Counted from the stretch's first letter, positions 44,503 to 55,861 are shown. The stretch: DNA of 64,000 bases from Odiellus spinosus (GCA_963920705.1 OY987233.1:2904001-2968000); one strand, 5' to 3'. The notes: a model not told the origin generated them from the letters alone. Program-made: numbers and translations.

Positions 44503-44790
44503 AGCCGCGTTTGTACTAGGCCTTGGAATCGATTTGAACCGTTTAAATAAGTTTTTATAGAGTCGTGTGAAAGGAAAACTGTCTTTTCTCGAATCGATTT
44601 GATTCGATTTCTCGAAACTGCTTCGGGAACCAGTTTCGTACCGATTCGGTTTCAACAACCGATAGATGAAACTATGATAAATCGATTTATAAAAATAACG
44701 CGTGACGCTTACAACGATTTCTGGCGATTTGAATATCGGTTTGATTTTATCGTTTCAAATCGATTAAGAAATGCTAGTGTGACCGGAGCT
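44503..44790 (+). mobile_element. MITE family B, complete copy
   Basis: Runs from AGCCGCGTTTGTACTAGG to TAGTGTGACCGGAGCT. Frames at 44395-44658 and 44599-44802 are by-products. Confidence 0.88.
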
Positions 44791-44871
44791 ATAAACTACT
44801 AATATACGAATAATTTTTGAATTTCATTTTAAAATATTTATACAATTAATTATTCAAACTACGAGAGGTAG

Positions 44872-44971
44872 AAGTTTTGTTAGTAATTTTGTTAGTTTGC
44901 CGTTAGAGGACGCTTATGAAAGGCATTTTTTTGTTATTCATCTTTATCTATTAAGATAGGTGTCCACTAAT
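44872..44971 (+). repeat. Dispersed repeat Q, copy 2
   Basis: Shares GTTAGAGGACGCTTATGAA and CATCTTTATCTATTAAG with the copy at 9055-9168. Confidence 0.5.
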
Positions 44972-45262
44972 TATTAATATTCCTTAGTTTCATAACCAGT
45001 GGAAGAATTAATTTTTCTCGTGAATATGAAAAGACACCTTTATAATATGAACCACAAGTATTTTCCCATAGAAACTATGCATATTTAGTCTATGATATAA
45101 CCTACTTCTGAATTTCTAAAAATCTTGCTTATGTATATCCTACAGGTCTTAGAAACCTCCAAGGAGCTAAGAGTTAAGTCAATAAATAAATTTCAATAGA
45201 TAGTTTCTTGGACATTAAAATTTCATATTGCCGAAAGGTATATGGAAATTTCAGAAACTTAA

Positions 45263-45711
45263 AAGGGAGAATGAAAGGCCAAAACAACATATTTTTAATC
45301 GATTAAGAATGCTAACATAATGAGAAAAACAATAATATAACTCATCAAAAATATTTCGTTATTTTATAATCAATTTCCAAAGTTCCGATGATAAGCCTAG
45401 GCTGCCTAGCTCGGTGATCTAGGCGAGCACGAGCCGTATTTTTTTAATATTCCCGTCTGATCTAGTCGCCAATCACGAGCGAGTACGCGTATTTTAAAAA
45501 TACGCGTACTCGCTCGTGATTGGCGACAAGAACAGCCGCGAATATTAAAATAATAGCTAGGAAGCCAAGGCTTAGCATCTGCAAGTTTCGGAACTTTGGA
45601 AATTGATTATAAAATAACGAAATATTTTTGCTGAGTTATATTATTGTTTTTCTCATTATTTTAGCATTATTAATCGATTAAAAATAGCTTGTTTCGGCCT
45701 TTCATTCTCCT
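45263..45711 (+). mobile_element. Fold-back MITE family F, copy 1, TTAA on both sides
   Basis: Starts A-AGGGAGAATGAAAGGCC and ends GGCCTTTCATTCTCCT, bounded by TTAA (45259-45262 and 45712-45715). Arms of about 200 bases include AATCGATTAAGAATGCTA and TTGATTATAAAATAACG. A perfect 63-base palindrome lies at the centre. The first 10 bases are the same as family D. Confidence 0.92.
45465..45527. repeat. Perfect 63-base palindrome in family F
   Basis: Two 31-base arms around a single A: GTCGCCAATCACGAGCGAGT onward on the left, its complement on the right. The homologous region of copy 2 (52361-52425) has mismatches. Confidence 0.95.
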
Positions 45712-45739
45712 TTAAAAGTGAGGCTTTCACCATTTTAAT

Positions 45740-46062
45740 CCAATGCCTATGGATTATATTTATAGTTTTATCATACTATTAAAACAACATATTCGAAATT
45801 TTATACCTCTGAGTTGAAGCGTTCGAAAGAAACTTCAAAATGAAAATGTCAAAAATAACTAGGTCATTTTATTTACCGATATATGATGTAGATTATTTCT
45901 GGAACGAAATTAATCTTAATTTTCATGCGAAAGGTAGTTGACTTGATCTGGATTAAGTACTTTTACGAAAAATACCGTGCGAAAGCTAGCTTATCACTAG
46001 TGTAAGAACTATAGGCTCTATAGCGAAATCACGTGACCGTAGTGATGACGTAGTATTGCGAG
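45740..46062. mobile_element. Family K, copy, right part missing
   Basis: 45740-45830 is the reverse complement of 56700-56785 (TTTTATCATACTATTAAAAC). The part from CGATATATGATGTAGATTAT matches 56347 onward through ATTAAGTACTTTTACGAAAA. It breaks off after GTAGTGATGACGTAG. Confidence 0.75.
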
Positions 46063-46346
46063 GAATTTTGATTTTAAATTTTTCGAAAATGGCGATTATA
46101 AAATATGTATTTATACTGTCGCTGTAATTTTGTTCTATGACATATGTATATATATTTTGAATCGTTTTTTAACGATCTTTCCGAAAATATGACTAAATTT
46201 TTACTTGAAGTTTATGAAAAACGGTGACTTTAAAACAGAGTTGTCTATAATTAAATCAGTAATGTTTCAACCAAATTAAATCAAAACAAGTCCTAGACTT
46301 GTATTTTATATATTTCTATATTATTTTTTTCTTCTCTATCTTTTGA
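46063..46346. other. Unassigned AT-rich sequence
   Basis: Nothing recognised. Confidence 0.35.
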
Positions 46347-46700
46347 CAAAAGTGTATCACTTTATCCCGGGTAAATGTACCTTCAGATTCTGATACGAGA
46401 CACTCTAGCGGCCTCAGTCGCCGTGTAAATAGTGAACGGAGGAAGCGACACTCGTTGGAGAAATTTAGGAGTTGGGGGAAGAAAATATAGCCAAGCGCGG
46501 CCCGCCTAAATACCGTTCCTCTCAGACGACTCAAAATATGGAGGAAGAAGAGTTCAAATCACTCGAGCCAGACAGGGGTGATGACTTTTTATGGCTATTT
46601 TTAAGTGATGGGCTATGACATAAAACTGGCCCTTTACTCATAGTATTAATTAATTAATTAATTTACTCATAGTATTATGGAATAAAGTGATGGACTTTTG
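46347..46700 (-). mobile_element. MITE family A, copy 7
   Basis: Both ends present (CAAAAGTGTATCACTTTATC, AAAGTGATGGACTTTTG); the inner part of the left inverted repeat is deleted. The right side carries a short ATTA repeat (46646-46661) and a duplicated TTTACTCATAGTATTA. Confidence 0.86.
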
Positions 46701-47234
46701 ATTATAAAATCTCAGTTTATTTGGGGGGGGTTTAAATTCCGATATTAAGCGTTACACCCTGTATATACCATCAGTACGAGCGAGTAATGGAAAATACTTA
46801 GCCGTTCTAAATGTAGATTAGATTTTGGTTTAGCCCAGCACGCTTCCTCCCCATCGCTAGCGGATTTTGGAAAATTGGAAGAAATTGAGCGAGAAGCAAT
46901 CCGTAGAAAGGGCCAACTCTCTCTCTCTCGATTCGGTATGACCCCGACGCCCTTTCTCGCGGTCGTCTGATTTGCATGATGTGACGACCTAGTTTATATA
47001 TCATCAACGAACTCCACCCCCTCCTCAATTGATAATATTTTTCCTATCCTCAATCGACCATAAATAGTCCAAATTTCTTCCTCAATTTACTGGATCTTTT
47101 CGCGGTGAGGCCTGAGAAGTGGATATCAACAGAAGTAAATATCAAGAAGTAAGTAGGCATCTATTAACTTAAGAAGGATACGTCCCTTGAACCTAATAAA
47201 ACGAACAAGCGCCACAAAATTTTGAATTAAAGCC
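46701..47234. other. Unassigned sequence
   Basis: The minus frame at 46807-47028 has no recognisable family. No repeats identified. Confidence 0.35.
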
Positions 47235-47508
47235 AATAGATAAATATATAAAAGGGAGGAGTCCTTTTTCGTAAGTTGAGCGTCGACGTCACCTGTGACG
47301 TTTCTTGTACAGAAAGACGGCGCCCGCAGTCAGAATGACAAAATTCTAAAGATCTCTAGTTTTACTCTCAAGCTTAACGCCTGCTTTCTCCGCGCCTGCG
47401 TTCTTTTTACATCCGGAACTCTAGGGGATGAGTGACGTCTACAGTGACGCGGCCGCTAAACTAACAAGTTGATCAAGCCGAACTGAGCTTTTTATATATT
47501 TACCTATT
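47235..47508 (+). mobile_element. MITE family J, copy 1
   Basis: The 274-base element has ends AATAGATAAATATATAAAA and TTTTATATATTTACCTATT. The core is GC-richer, with TCGACGTCACCTGTGACG and GTGACGTCTACAGTGACG. Copy 2 at 55862-56135 has the same length in reverse. No clear TSD. Confidence 0.88.
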
Positions 47509-47970
47509 AGAGAGAGGTAGCCTTTCTAATGACCAAAAGTGCCAATAGTGGAAGCTGGAAGATTTTTCACGGGTAAGATTAAAAACACTCAAGTTTTTAC
47601 GTGTTATTCTACCTGAAAAAGGAGATCTCCTTTTAGACTTTCATTGTCCATTAATAGAGAAAAAAAAAAAAAAAAAAAAAAAAAAATTGCTCCATTTCTT
47701 TTATTTTTCGGACCAGCTTCTAATACATTTATTTTATTTATTTTTGGGGATAGCGCACTGTTTTTCGTAATAAATTGCGTCTTTTTGTTTCTTTCTTTAA
47801 ATATAAGGTTTTATGAGCGCATATATTTTTATTCATGGGTAGGTCCACTAGCCTACGAGGTCTTTAACTGCTTTTTATCAATTTGAGTCATGTTTTCACA
47901 TTACAACTATACTCCACTTGGAAAGTTGAATAAACTGAGGAGTTAGAAAATTATCTTTTTGAATTTATAT
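47509..47970. other. Unassigned sequence with poly-A tract
   Basis: An A27 run lies at 47660-47686. The frame at 47644-47886 starts in this run and reads hydrophobic AT-rich DNA; not supported as a gene. Confidence 0.4.
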
Positions 47971-47974
47971 TTAA

Positions 47975-48130
47975 AGGGAGAATGAAACCTAACAACAAAT
48001 GATTTTTTTATCGATTCCTTATCGTTTAAATAGGCCTAATCCAAAAGTAAAAAAAATTACAATCAAATATTAAACTAGAAATAAATTTAAAACTTTCTCA
48101 GGAAAATAGGCTTAGCTGGATTCATGGAGA
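47975..48130. mobile_element. Family D left arm fused to family A
   Basis: AGGGAGAATGAAACCTAACA follows TTAA (47971-47974). The left arm continues to GCTGGATTCATGGAGAT and then switches to family A at GCCGTGTAAATAGTG. Confidence 0.85.
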
Positions 48131-48400
48131 TGCCGTGTAAATAGTGAACCGATTAAGCGCCACACTTTGGAGAAATTCCGGAGTTGAGAGGGAAGACAAT
48201 ATAGCCAAGCGCGGCGCGCTTATATTCTGTCCATCTCTCCCGGCTCAAAATATCGAGGAAGAGTCCAAATTACTCGAGCCAGACAGGGGTGATGACTTTT
48301 TTTACTAGTTTTTAGTGACGGGCGTTTACCTGGACCTTTGCTGATAGTATTAAGCTACGGGCAGTTGTTTACTTTTATGGAATAAAGTCATAGACTTTTG
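48131..48400 (-). mobile_element. MITE family A, copy 8, left part missing
   Basis: Begins inside family A at GCCGTGTAAATAGTGAACC and keeps the right end AAAGTCATAGACTTTTG. The left 100 or so bases, including the GCGGCCGC site, are missing. Confidence 0.85.
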
Positions 48401-48811
48401 GTCTATATTTATACAGACAAGATTTTACGGTATATTTTCTTACCAAATAGAAAGTACACGCCCACATCGGGCATATAAAACCATTTTATGTTTCCAAAAG
48501 GATAGGCATTATCTTATAGTTCTTTTCCATCGTTCCTAGTTTTTTATTTCTCTTATTAAGAAAAGGATATAAAACGTATTTAAAGGGTTAGTTAATCCAA
48601 AAGTAAATGATTTGATATTTTAATTAAATTTCACTCAAAAAACTGATAGAAGTTAGATGAACTATATTAAACTTCATTGCAAACTCCGCTTAAGTTTTTA
48701 TTCCAAAAAAGAGTTCATTTAAAACTTCGATTAAACATACAACACAATTTAATTATTAAATTATTTAGAGATTAAATATTTGGAAATTATAAAGTTAATG
48801 TAAGAACCAAT
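48401..48811. other. Unassigned AT-rich sequence
   Basis: No gene. CTTCATTGCAAACTCCGCTT near 48676 resembles 8274-8292 and may be an old repeat. Confidence 0.35.
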
Positions 48812-49097
48812 TTTAAAAATAGCCAAAAAAGTCATCACCCCTGTCTGGCTCGAGTGATTTGGACTCTTCCACGGGAGAGAGGGACGGAATTTAGGCGGGC
48901 CACGCTTGGCTATATTGTCTTCCTCCCAACTCTTGAATTTCTCCGCAGAGTGTCGCTTCCTCCGTTCACTATATTTACACGGCGACTGCGGCCGCTAGAG
49001 TGTCAGAATCTGCCGGTACATTTACCCGAACCTTTGCTGATAGTATTAAGCTACGGGGGTATTGTTTACTTTTATGGAGTAAAGTGATGGACTTTTG
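48812..49097 (+). mobile_element. MITE family A, copy 9, left part missing
   Basis: Starts inside at AAAATAGCCAAAAAAGTCAT and keeps the right end AAAGTGATGGACTTTTG. GCGGCCGC is at about 48989. The 77-codon frame at 48854-49087 is a by-product. Confidence 0.86.
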
Positions 49098-50237
49098 ATG
49101 AAATCGATCACGCTTATGAAACTATCTATTTGCTTTTGATACATATATATTTTCCCTTTTTCGAAAACAGTATCGACATCGTCTAAACTGAATCCTTTCA
49201 TTTTTATATTTAGTTACGTTTCCTCTTACTTGTCACGTGTCAAAAACTTAAAAGGTAAGAGCAAAAATGGGGGGGGGGGGGGGAATCCAGGGAAAATTTA
49301 GGGAAATAGAGGATAGAGAGGGGAGAAGGAATCTGCCAAAATATTGGATTAGTCGGGACTTAAGCTTCGGTACACTAGTTTTCCCCCGAGGGGACTAGAA
49401 AATGGATGAAGCCTCGGCCTGAATCTATAACGTCCAAAATGACGCTGTCTAAGTTCTCGTATTATTCAAGCGAGTCCGTCCCAGCAAAAAGGGTTAATGT
49501 CGTAAAAAGGCGGGAAAAATTTAGCGCCAAAGTAGACATCGTTTTAAATTAAGAAAGTCGTTCGTTCTCAGGTAATGACGCGATTTTTAACGGCCTCGTT
49601 TTAAAAAGAATGAACAAGAGAAAGAAGAAAAAAAAATCTATTAGTTCTGCCTCAGTTTTTAGAAAATAAATTTTCACCACAATGAGACAGTGGGAGAGGG
49701 GTTTTTCTTGGAGGAACTATAGAGGGTAAGACTCTTCATTTACATATGCTCTCATAGAATGAACAAATAGGCTTTACCGATGAGGAAAAAAATCTTCTAA
49801 TTTGGTCTATAGACCATTCAAGCAATTGCTAAGCAACTAGAGTTTGAGTTACAGCAAATGGTTGAGTTTTAGGCGATTTTTGGGCGATGTTTGAGCAACT
49901 CTTCTTTACGATTTTCAAGCTATTTTTATATAATTTGTAGTGATCACAAACCCGCCAAACAGTAGCCTCTAACGTATAATCTAGGCGGCTGCAACGGCTT
50001 CCCCAAGATAATGTTCATTAAAACTTATTTTTGTAATATACGAATCGAAATTTTTCATATTATATATAGTTTCGAAGGCATTAAACGAAAATTAAAATAT
50101 ATTCATCAAAAATTCCAAGATGAAAAGTACGCTGTAGTACATAAAATGCCTCATGAATTCTCCAATACGAGATGGCGCAAGTGAGCACAAAGAATTTTTC
50201 CAAAAACTGGTCATATGATCCAGAGTCTATCCCTCTT
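49098..50237. other. Unassigned sequence left of the 21-base array
   Basis: Contains a run of 15 G at 49269-49283. No gene or repeat family was recognised. Confidence 0.4.
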
Positions 50238-51182
50238 ATTTTACAAGCGGCTGCCCAGATTTTACAAGCGGCTGCCCAGATTTTACAAGCGGCTGCCCAG
50301 ATTTTACAAGCGGCTGCCCAGATTTTACAAGCGGCTGCCCAGATTTTACAAGCGGCTGCCCAGATTTTACAAGCGGCTGCCCAGATTTTACAAGCGGCTG
50401 CCCAGATTTTACAAGCGGCTGCCCAGATTTTACAAGCGGCTGCCCAGATTTTACAAGCGGCTGCCCAGATTTTACAAGCGGCTGCCCAGATTTTACAAGC
50501 GGCTGCCCAGATTTTACAAGCGGCTGCCCAGATTTTACAAGCGGCTGCCCAGATTTTACAAGCGGCTGCCCAGATTTTACAAGCGGCTGCCCAGATTTTA
50601 CAAGCGGCTGCCCAGATTTTACAAGCGGCTGCCCAGATTTTACAAGCGGCTGCCCAGATTTTACAAGCGGCTGCCCAGATTTTACAAGCGGCTGCCCAGA
50701 TTTTACAAGCGGCTGCCCAGATTTTACAAGCGGCTGCCCAGATTTTACAAGCGGCTGCCCAGATTTTACAAGCGGCTGCCCAGATTTTACAAGCGGCTGC
50801 CCAGATTTTACAAGCGGCTGCCCAGATTTTACAAGCGGCTGCCCAGATTTTACAAGCGGCTGCCCAGATTTTACAAGCGGCTGCCCAGATTTTACAAGCG
50901 GCTGCCCAGATTTTACAAGCGGCTGCCCAGATTTTACAAGCGGCTGCCCAGATTTTACAAGCGGCTGCCCAGATTTTACAAGCGGCTGCCCAGATTTTAC
51001 AAGCGGCTGCCCAGATTTTACAAGCGGCTGCCCAGATTTTACAAGCGGCTGCCCAGATTTTACAAGCGGCTGCCCAGATTTTACAAGCGGCTGCCCAGAT
51101 TTTACAAGCGGCTGCCCAGATTTTACAAGCGGCTGCCCAGATTTTACAAGCGGCTGCCCAGATTTTACAAGCGGCTGCCCAG
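50238..51182 (+). repeat. 21-base tandem array, 45 units
   Basis: The unit is ATTTTACAAGCGGCTGCCCA + G, repeated exactly 45 times (945 bases) with no variant seen by eye. It is open in all three plus frames; one, 50172-51221, would give 22 residues, then 45 heptads ILQAAAQ, then 12 residues. Since all frames are open by period, this is weak evidence for coding. Right of the array TTTATTTGTTTTTCAG|GTGT resembles a splice acceptor. Confidence 0.97.
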
Positions 51183-51814
51183 ATTGTTTATTTGTTTTTC
51201 AGGTGTATACGGTTATGGTAACAACAACTTAGCTTAAATTGCCTTCAAACGGTCGGCTACTCCCTCTAAAATTCCTCCAAGATATTTCTAAATTAAAGCA
51301 CTCTCTTTCGTAAATTTTTTTTTCGCTATCCCGTGAAACTTATTAAAAACGCTTAATTGAAACAAATTACTTTCAAATTGCGGCGAGCTTTATAAAAATG
51401 AAGCTTGGACGAAAATTACAAAAGGAGGAAAAAAAGCTTAAACACTAATTGAGCTCCTTTTCTTAATTGTTTGCAACTAGTAATTAAAAACGTGTGGTTT
51501 TTCTCAATTTGGGTTTTTTTTTTTTTTTTTTTTTTTTACTTTCTGGTGTTGCTCCTTTTACATATTTAGGTCATTTGTAAAACGTCAGGATATAATGGTT
51601 ATAACGCTAAAAGAAAAATTAGTTCATAAAATATTCATAGCATTTTTATGGTTAGTAAATAAACTACCTTTTTGAAAAAAAAAATAATTATAATAATAAT
51701 AATTAAGAAAACAAAAAGGATAATGGAAAATCAATTTGTTTAAATTTTAACAGATATGTTTTTGCATCCATAAGGAATATAGGTCTACAAATAAAAGCAT
51801 TGTTCATATTAGTA
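51183..51814. other. Unassigned AT-rich sequence
   Basis: Contains poly-T at 51517-51538 and A/T-rich low-complexity sequence near 51676-51720. No gene recognised. Confidence 0.4.
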
Positions 51815-52156
51815 CTCCACTAATTAATTTACAAATAAATATTAAACTAAAATTTAATTTAAAATATGCTTAGCTGGATTCATGGAGATCATGAATTTCT
51901 TGGAATAAAAGGGTCATCGACCAATAAGCAAAGGCCCGTCGTTAAGACGAAATCTCCAATAACATTCGATTGGTGGATGACCCTTCAACCAGATGAAATT
52001 CCAGATCTCCATGAAACCAGCTAAGCCTATTTTGATGGTAATTTTTAAATTTAGTTTAATATTTGTTCGTAAATTTTTTCACTGATGAATTAAGCCTATT
52101 TAAACAATAAGAAATCGATTAAAAAAAATCACTTGTTATTAGGTTGCATTCTCCCT
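51815..52156. mobile_element. Fold-back MITE family D, left end missing
   Basis: The inner left arm (CTTAGCTGGATTCATGGAGA), centre and full right arm end at CATTCTCCCT, followed by TTAA (52157-52160). The same TTAA is the left flank of a family F element. Confidence 0.86.
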
Positions 52157-52160
52157 TTAA

Positions 52161-52633
52161 AGGGAGAATGAAAGGCCAAAACAACCTATTTTAATCGATT
52201 AAGAATGCTAAAATAATGAGAAAAACAATAATATAACTCAAAAATATTTCGTTATTTTATAATCAATTTTAAAAGTTCCGATGCTAAGCCTAGGCTGCCT
52301 AGCTCGGCGAACTAGGCTAGCACGACCTGTATTTTTTTTTACTATTCGCGGCTGTTCTTGTCGCCAATCACGAGCGAGTACGCGTATTTTTAAAATACGC
52401 GTTCTCGCTCGTGCTTGGCGACTAGATCAGACGGGAATATTAAAAAAATACGGCTCGTGCTCGCCTAGATCACCGAGCTAGGCAGCCAAGGCTTAGCATC
52501 TGCAAGTTTGGAAACTTTGGAAATTGATTATAAAATAACGAAATATTTTTGGTGAGTTATATTATTGTTTTTCTCATTAATTTAGCATTCTTAATCGATT
52601 AAAAATAGGTTGTTTTGGCCTTTCATTCTCCCT
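52161..52633 (-). mobile_element. Fold-back MITE family F, copy 2, TTAA on both sides
   Basis: Starts AGGGAGAATGAAAGGCC and ends GGCCTTTCATTCTCCCT, bounded by TTAA at 52157-52160 and 52634-52637. The asymmetric centre is inverted relative to copy 1. The 66-codon frame at 52281-52481 is a by-product. Confidence 0.93.
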
Positions 52634-52637
52634 TTAA

Positions 52638-53058
52638 CGCAAAAGCTCAATTCTTCGATTGAAAACGCGCCTTTACAAATCTAGAGAGAGAGAGTGCGGT
52701 ATAGGAGTTCGTAAAGGAAATATATATTGATATTGTAGGTAGTTTAGAAAATTTTCGAAAATTAACGATCAGTCGAAAGGGGAATAAAATTCCTGGGAAC
52801 AAAACAGATGCGACGTACACGAAAAGGAAGAAACGAGTTGACAGTCCCAACAAGTACCGTAAATATAGGAGCAAGTATCAGAGGCAGAAGGTACATGACA
52901 AGGAGAAAGAGAGAGAGGAAGGGAGAAGATAAAACATTTATTGCGTTTTATGTTTCTACTTGAAAAATTTAGTGAAATTTAGTTAAGCTTTATTATTTTT
53001 ACTCACCCCTAAAGAAAACATGTGGAGAAATTATTACATTACGAATTTTGTGTAGAAT
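52638..53058. other. Unassigned sequence
   Basis: No gene or repeat family was recognised; the minus frame at 52647-52874 has no recognisable domain. Confidence 0.35.
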
Positions 53059-53439
53059 CAAAAGTCTATCAATTTATTCCATAAAAGTAAACAACGCCCC
53101 GTAGCGTAATACTATCAGCAATGGTCCAGTATTACGTCATAGCCCATCACTTAAAAATAGACAAAAAATTCATCACCCCTGTCTGGCTCGAGTGATTTGG
53201 ACTCTTCCACGGTATTTTGAGTCTGGAGAGATGGACGGTATTTAGGCGGGCCGCGCTTGGCTATATTGTCTTCCCTCCCAAATCGGCGGAATTTCTCCAA
53301 AGAGTGGCGTTTCCTCCGTTTACTATTTACACCAAGTGTCTCGAATCAGAATCTGCCGGTACATTTACCCCGAACCTTTGCTGATAGTATAAAGCTACGG
53401 GCGTTGTTCACTTTTATGGAATAAAGTGATAAAATTTTG
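53059..53439 (+). mobile_element. MITE family A, copy 10, near-perfect 7-base TSD
   Basis: Full length with ends CAAAAGTCTATCAATTTATT and ATAAAGTGATAAAATTTTG. Flanks GTAGAAT and GTAGAGT agree at six of seven positions. The GCGGCCGC segment is deleted. Confidence 0.92.
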
Positions 53440-53619
53440 GTAGAGTGTGTATGTAATAAGGAAAAAGCTAGCGAGATGGTATATTTGTGAGCTTTTTCCG
53501 GAATAACTAAATAGAATAATTGAAATATGTTATGAAATAGTTTTTTAACTACTTGAAAGTTTCAAACCATAATTTAAAAATTATCCCAACAACAATAATG
53601 ATATTATAAAAGAAGTTGT

Positions 53620-53985
53620 GGTTGCGACGTCTTGTTCAAATGTTGCTAACTACGTCACGAAATCACGTGAGCAGAGAAAATTTCAGTCCCACTTCTCGTG
53701 GCCGATTGACCACCCCTGGTCGCTCTTTTGTTAAGTTTTAAGGTTTATTGACCCAACAGCGGTACTGCTACAGATGTTCGCTGACTACAAACGCGTAAAA
53801 AGATAAGAAAAACCAGTGAAAGTGGTCACCACTACTATGATAGGGGAAGCTACTTTGAACCTATAACAAAAGAGCGACCGTGCACGCGCACCTGGATATA
53901 GAAAAAATAACCTTAAGAAATGCTCGTTGCTCACGAGCGCTAGAGCTTTACGAGCTATTACGTAGCTGATGACGTCGACGGCAAC
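53620..53985. repeat. Inverted-repeat block U
   Basis: A perfect 16-base inverted pair, GGTCGCTCTTTTGTTA (53719-53734) and its complement (53874-53889), encloses about 140 bases. GTTGCGACGTC at 53622 and GACGTCGACGGCAAC near 53969 suggest outer arms. Single copy here. Confidence 0.55.
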
Positions 53986-53989
53986 ATGC

Positions 53990-54627
53990 CGTAAGTAAGC
54001 TCCTCCTCTTTTACAATATCATCTATTGCAATGTTTCTAAAAAAACAATATTCCAATATTTCAATAAATTAATGAAAAATGTTTTGGGGGTTTTCTGTAG
54101 TGATCACTATGCAGTAAACAAATTAGATTGGGAAAGTAATAAACTGTCTTTACTATCTTGTTTATTTTTTTCGCGAAAAACCAAAAGATAGATTGTAATT
54201 CTGAATTAAAAATCCTTTGACAGGAGGGATTATTTTCGAAGCACCCGATATTTAGTTGAAGATTATACGAGGGGAGAAAGAGGAATAAATAGGTTGTTAA
54301 GAAGAAAAATTAACTCTAAGTTTGAAATAAAGTTTTTGATAACCACGGATAATACGCGGATAAAAGAGAATATTATAGTATTTGACAGATAAACCAAGGG
54401 ACCGAATAATCCCCTTTTCAATTTATATTATTGAAAAGATTATATATAATTCCCCTTTCAAAGTTTCGAATTAAAAATCGATAAGCCACTAATAGTTTCA
54501 AGTTTAAATTTTAAAAAATATTATCCAAGTTACAAACTAAAACAAAATGGAATTTATTTTCAAATCGAAAGGGACTAGGGAACTAAATAAAAAAATTGCT
54601 ATCAGGGTTATTTCTGTGTGATATTAG
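53990..54627. other. Unassigned AT-rich sequence
   Basis: Nothing recognised. Confidence 0.35.
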
Positions 54628-55000
54628 CAAAAGTCTATCACTTCATTCCATAAAAGTAAACAACGCCCTATAGTTTAATAATTTCAGCAAGGGTCCGGGT
54701 AAATGTACAGGCAGATTCTGATTCGAGACACTCTAGCGGCCGCAGTCGCCGTGTAAATATTTAACGGAGGTGTCCCTCTGCGGAGAAATCCCGGAATTGG
54801 GGGGGGGGGGAGATAATATAGTCAAGCGCGGCCCGCCTAAATTCCATCCCTCTCTCCCGACCAAATTACTCGAGCCAGACAGGGGTGATGACTTTTTGTC
54901 TATTTTTAGTGATGGGATATATCGTAAAACAGGACTTTTGCTGATAGTATTAAGCTACGGAGCGTTGTTTACTTTTATGAAATAAAGTAATATACTTTTG
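54628..55000 (-). mobile_element. MITE family A, copy 11, G-run expansion
   Basis: Both ends present (CAAAAGTCTATCACTTCATT, AAAGTAATATACTTTTG), GCGGCCGC near 54736. A run of 12 G (54799-54810) sits at the same internal site as the G15 run in copy 5. Confidence 0.9.
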
Positions 55001-55861
55001 ATTTACTTTATAGTTGCTATTTGTTAAAAAAAAATTAAAGAAGCTAACATACAGGGTTTGATCTACTAATGTATTTTCAATAAGACGCCTGTAGAAGTGT
55101 TTTACCAGTCGTGCAATAATGCCCAAGGGAGAGCTAACATTCAGGATCAATTCGGAGCGGGTTTGCTTTGGTTTGTAAACCTTGCGCGGTCTTTTTCGCA
55201 AAAGTACTTCATCTAGAAAGAATTAGGCTTACATTGACGTCATCTCAAATGTTTATTTTGAACTCCTTATATCCATCACTTTCTATTTGTTTATCGAATA
55301 AAATTTGAAATGAAGAGACGAGATTTCACGCTTAGTATTTTTTTCACAAAATAGAAATCCTTTTACTTCCCTCTTAGAGATTTCTAAATGTTAAACCAAC
55401 ACATCCACCCACATTTTATATCTAAAACCTTCGTTACCGCGACTTGGGATTTTGCGACAGAGTAGAAGCGGTGCACGAGATACCAAGCTTAATAGAGTAT
55501 CCCCGCACCCCATCTCCTTACACTCCACTTTTCGCATTTACATAAGATTGGTTAACTCGACGTCGCCTTAAACCTAATCCAATTTGGGTACAATGCATCG
55601 GCAGATTTTTTCCCCTTCTCTATCTCGATTCTATATCTCTTTTTGTAAACTATATTCGATGGCGAAGTTACAACGTAGTGCAAGCGGGGGAAATAGTAAA
55701 AAATAATGCTTTTCCACGTGTATATTTCATATTAACTGTAACAAATGGTATAGACTTATTTGTATATACGAGTAAACCCAATTAATGAGAAATAAAGGGG
55801 GAAAGGAATTTAAATAGTAAGTTTAAAGTCAAGGTGCCACAATTTTGTTCAAATTTCTAAG
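55001..55861. other. Unassigned sequence with repeat L
   Basis: 55280-55375 matches repeat L (GAAGAGACGAGATTTCACGC, TAGTATTTTTTTCACAAAAT). The minus frame at 54950-55201 and the rest show no recognised feature. Confidence 0.4.

Noticed and set aside
50172-51221. 349-codon frame with ILQAAAQ heptads as a gene
   Set aside because: All three plus frames are open because of the 21-base period; the non-repeat ends are short and unfamiliar. Kept only as a repeat and a finding.
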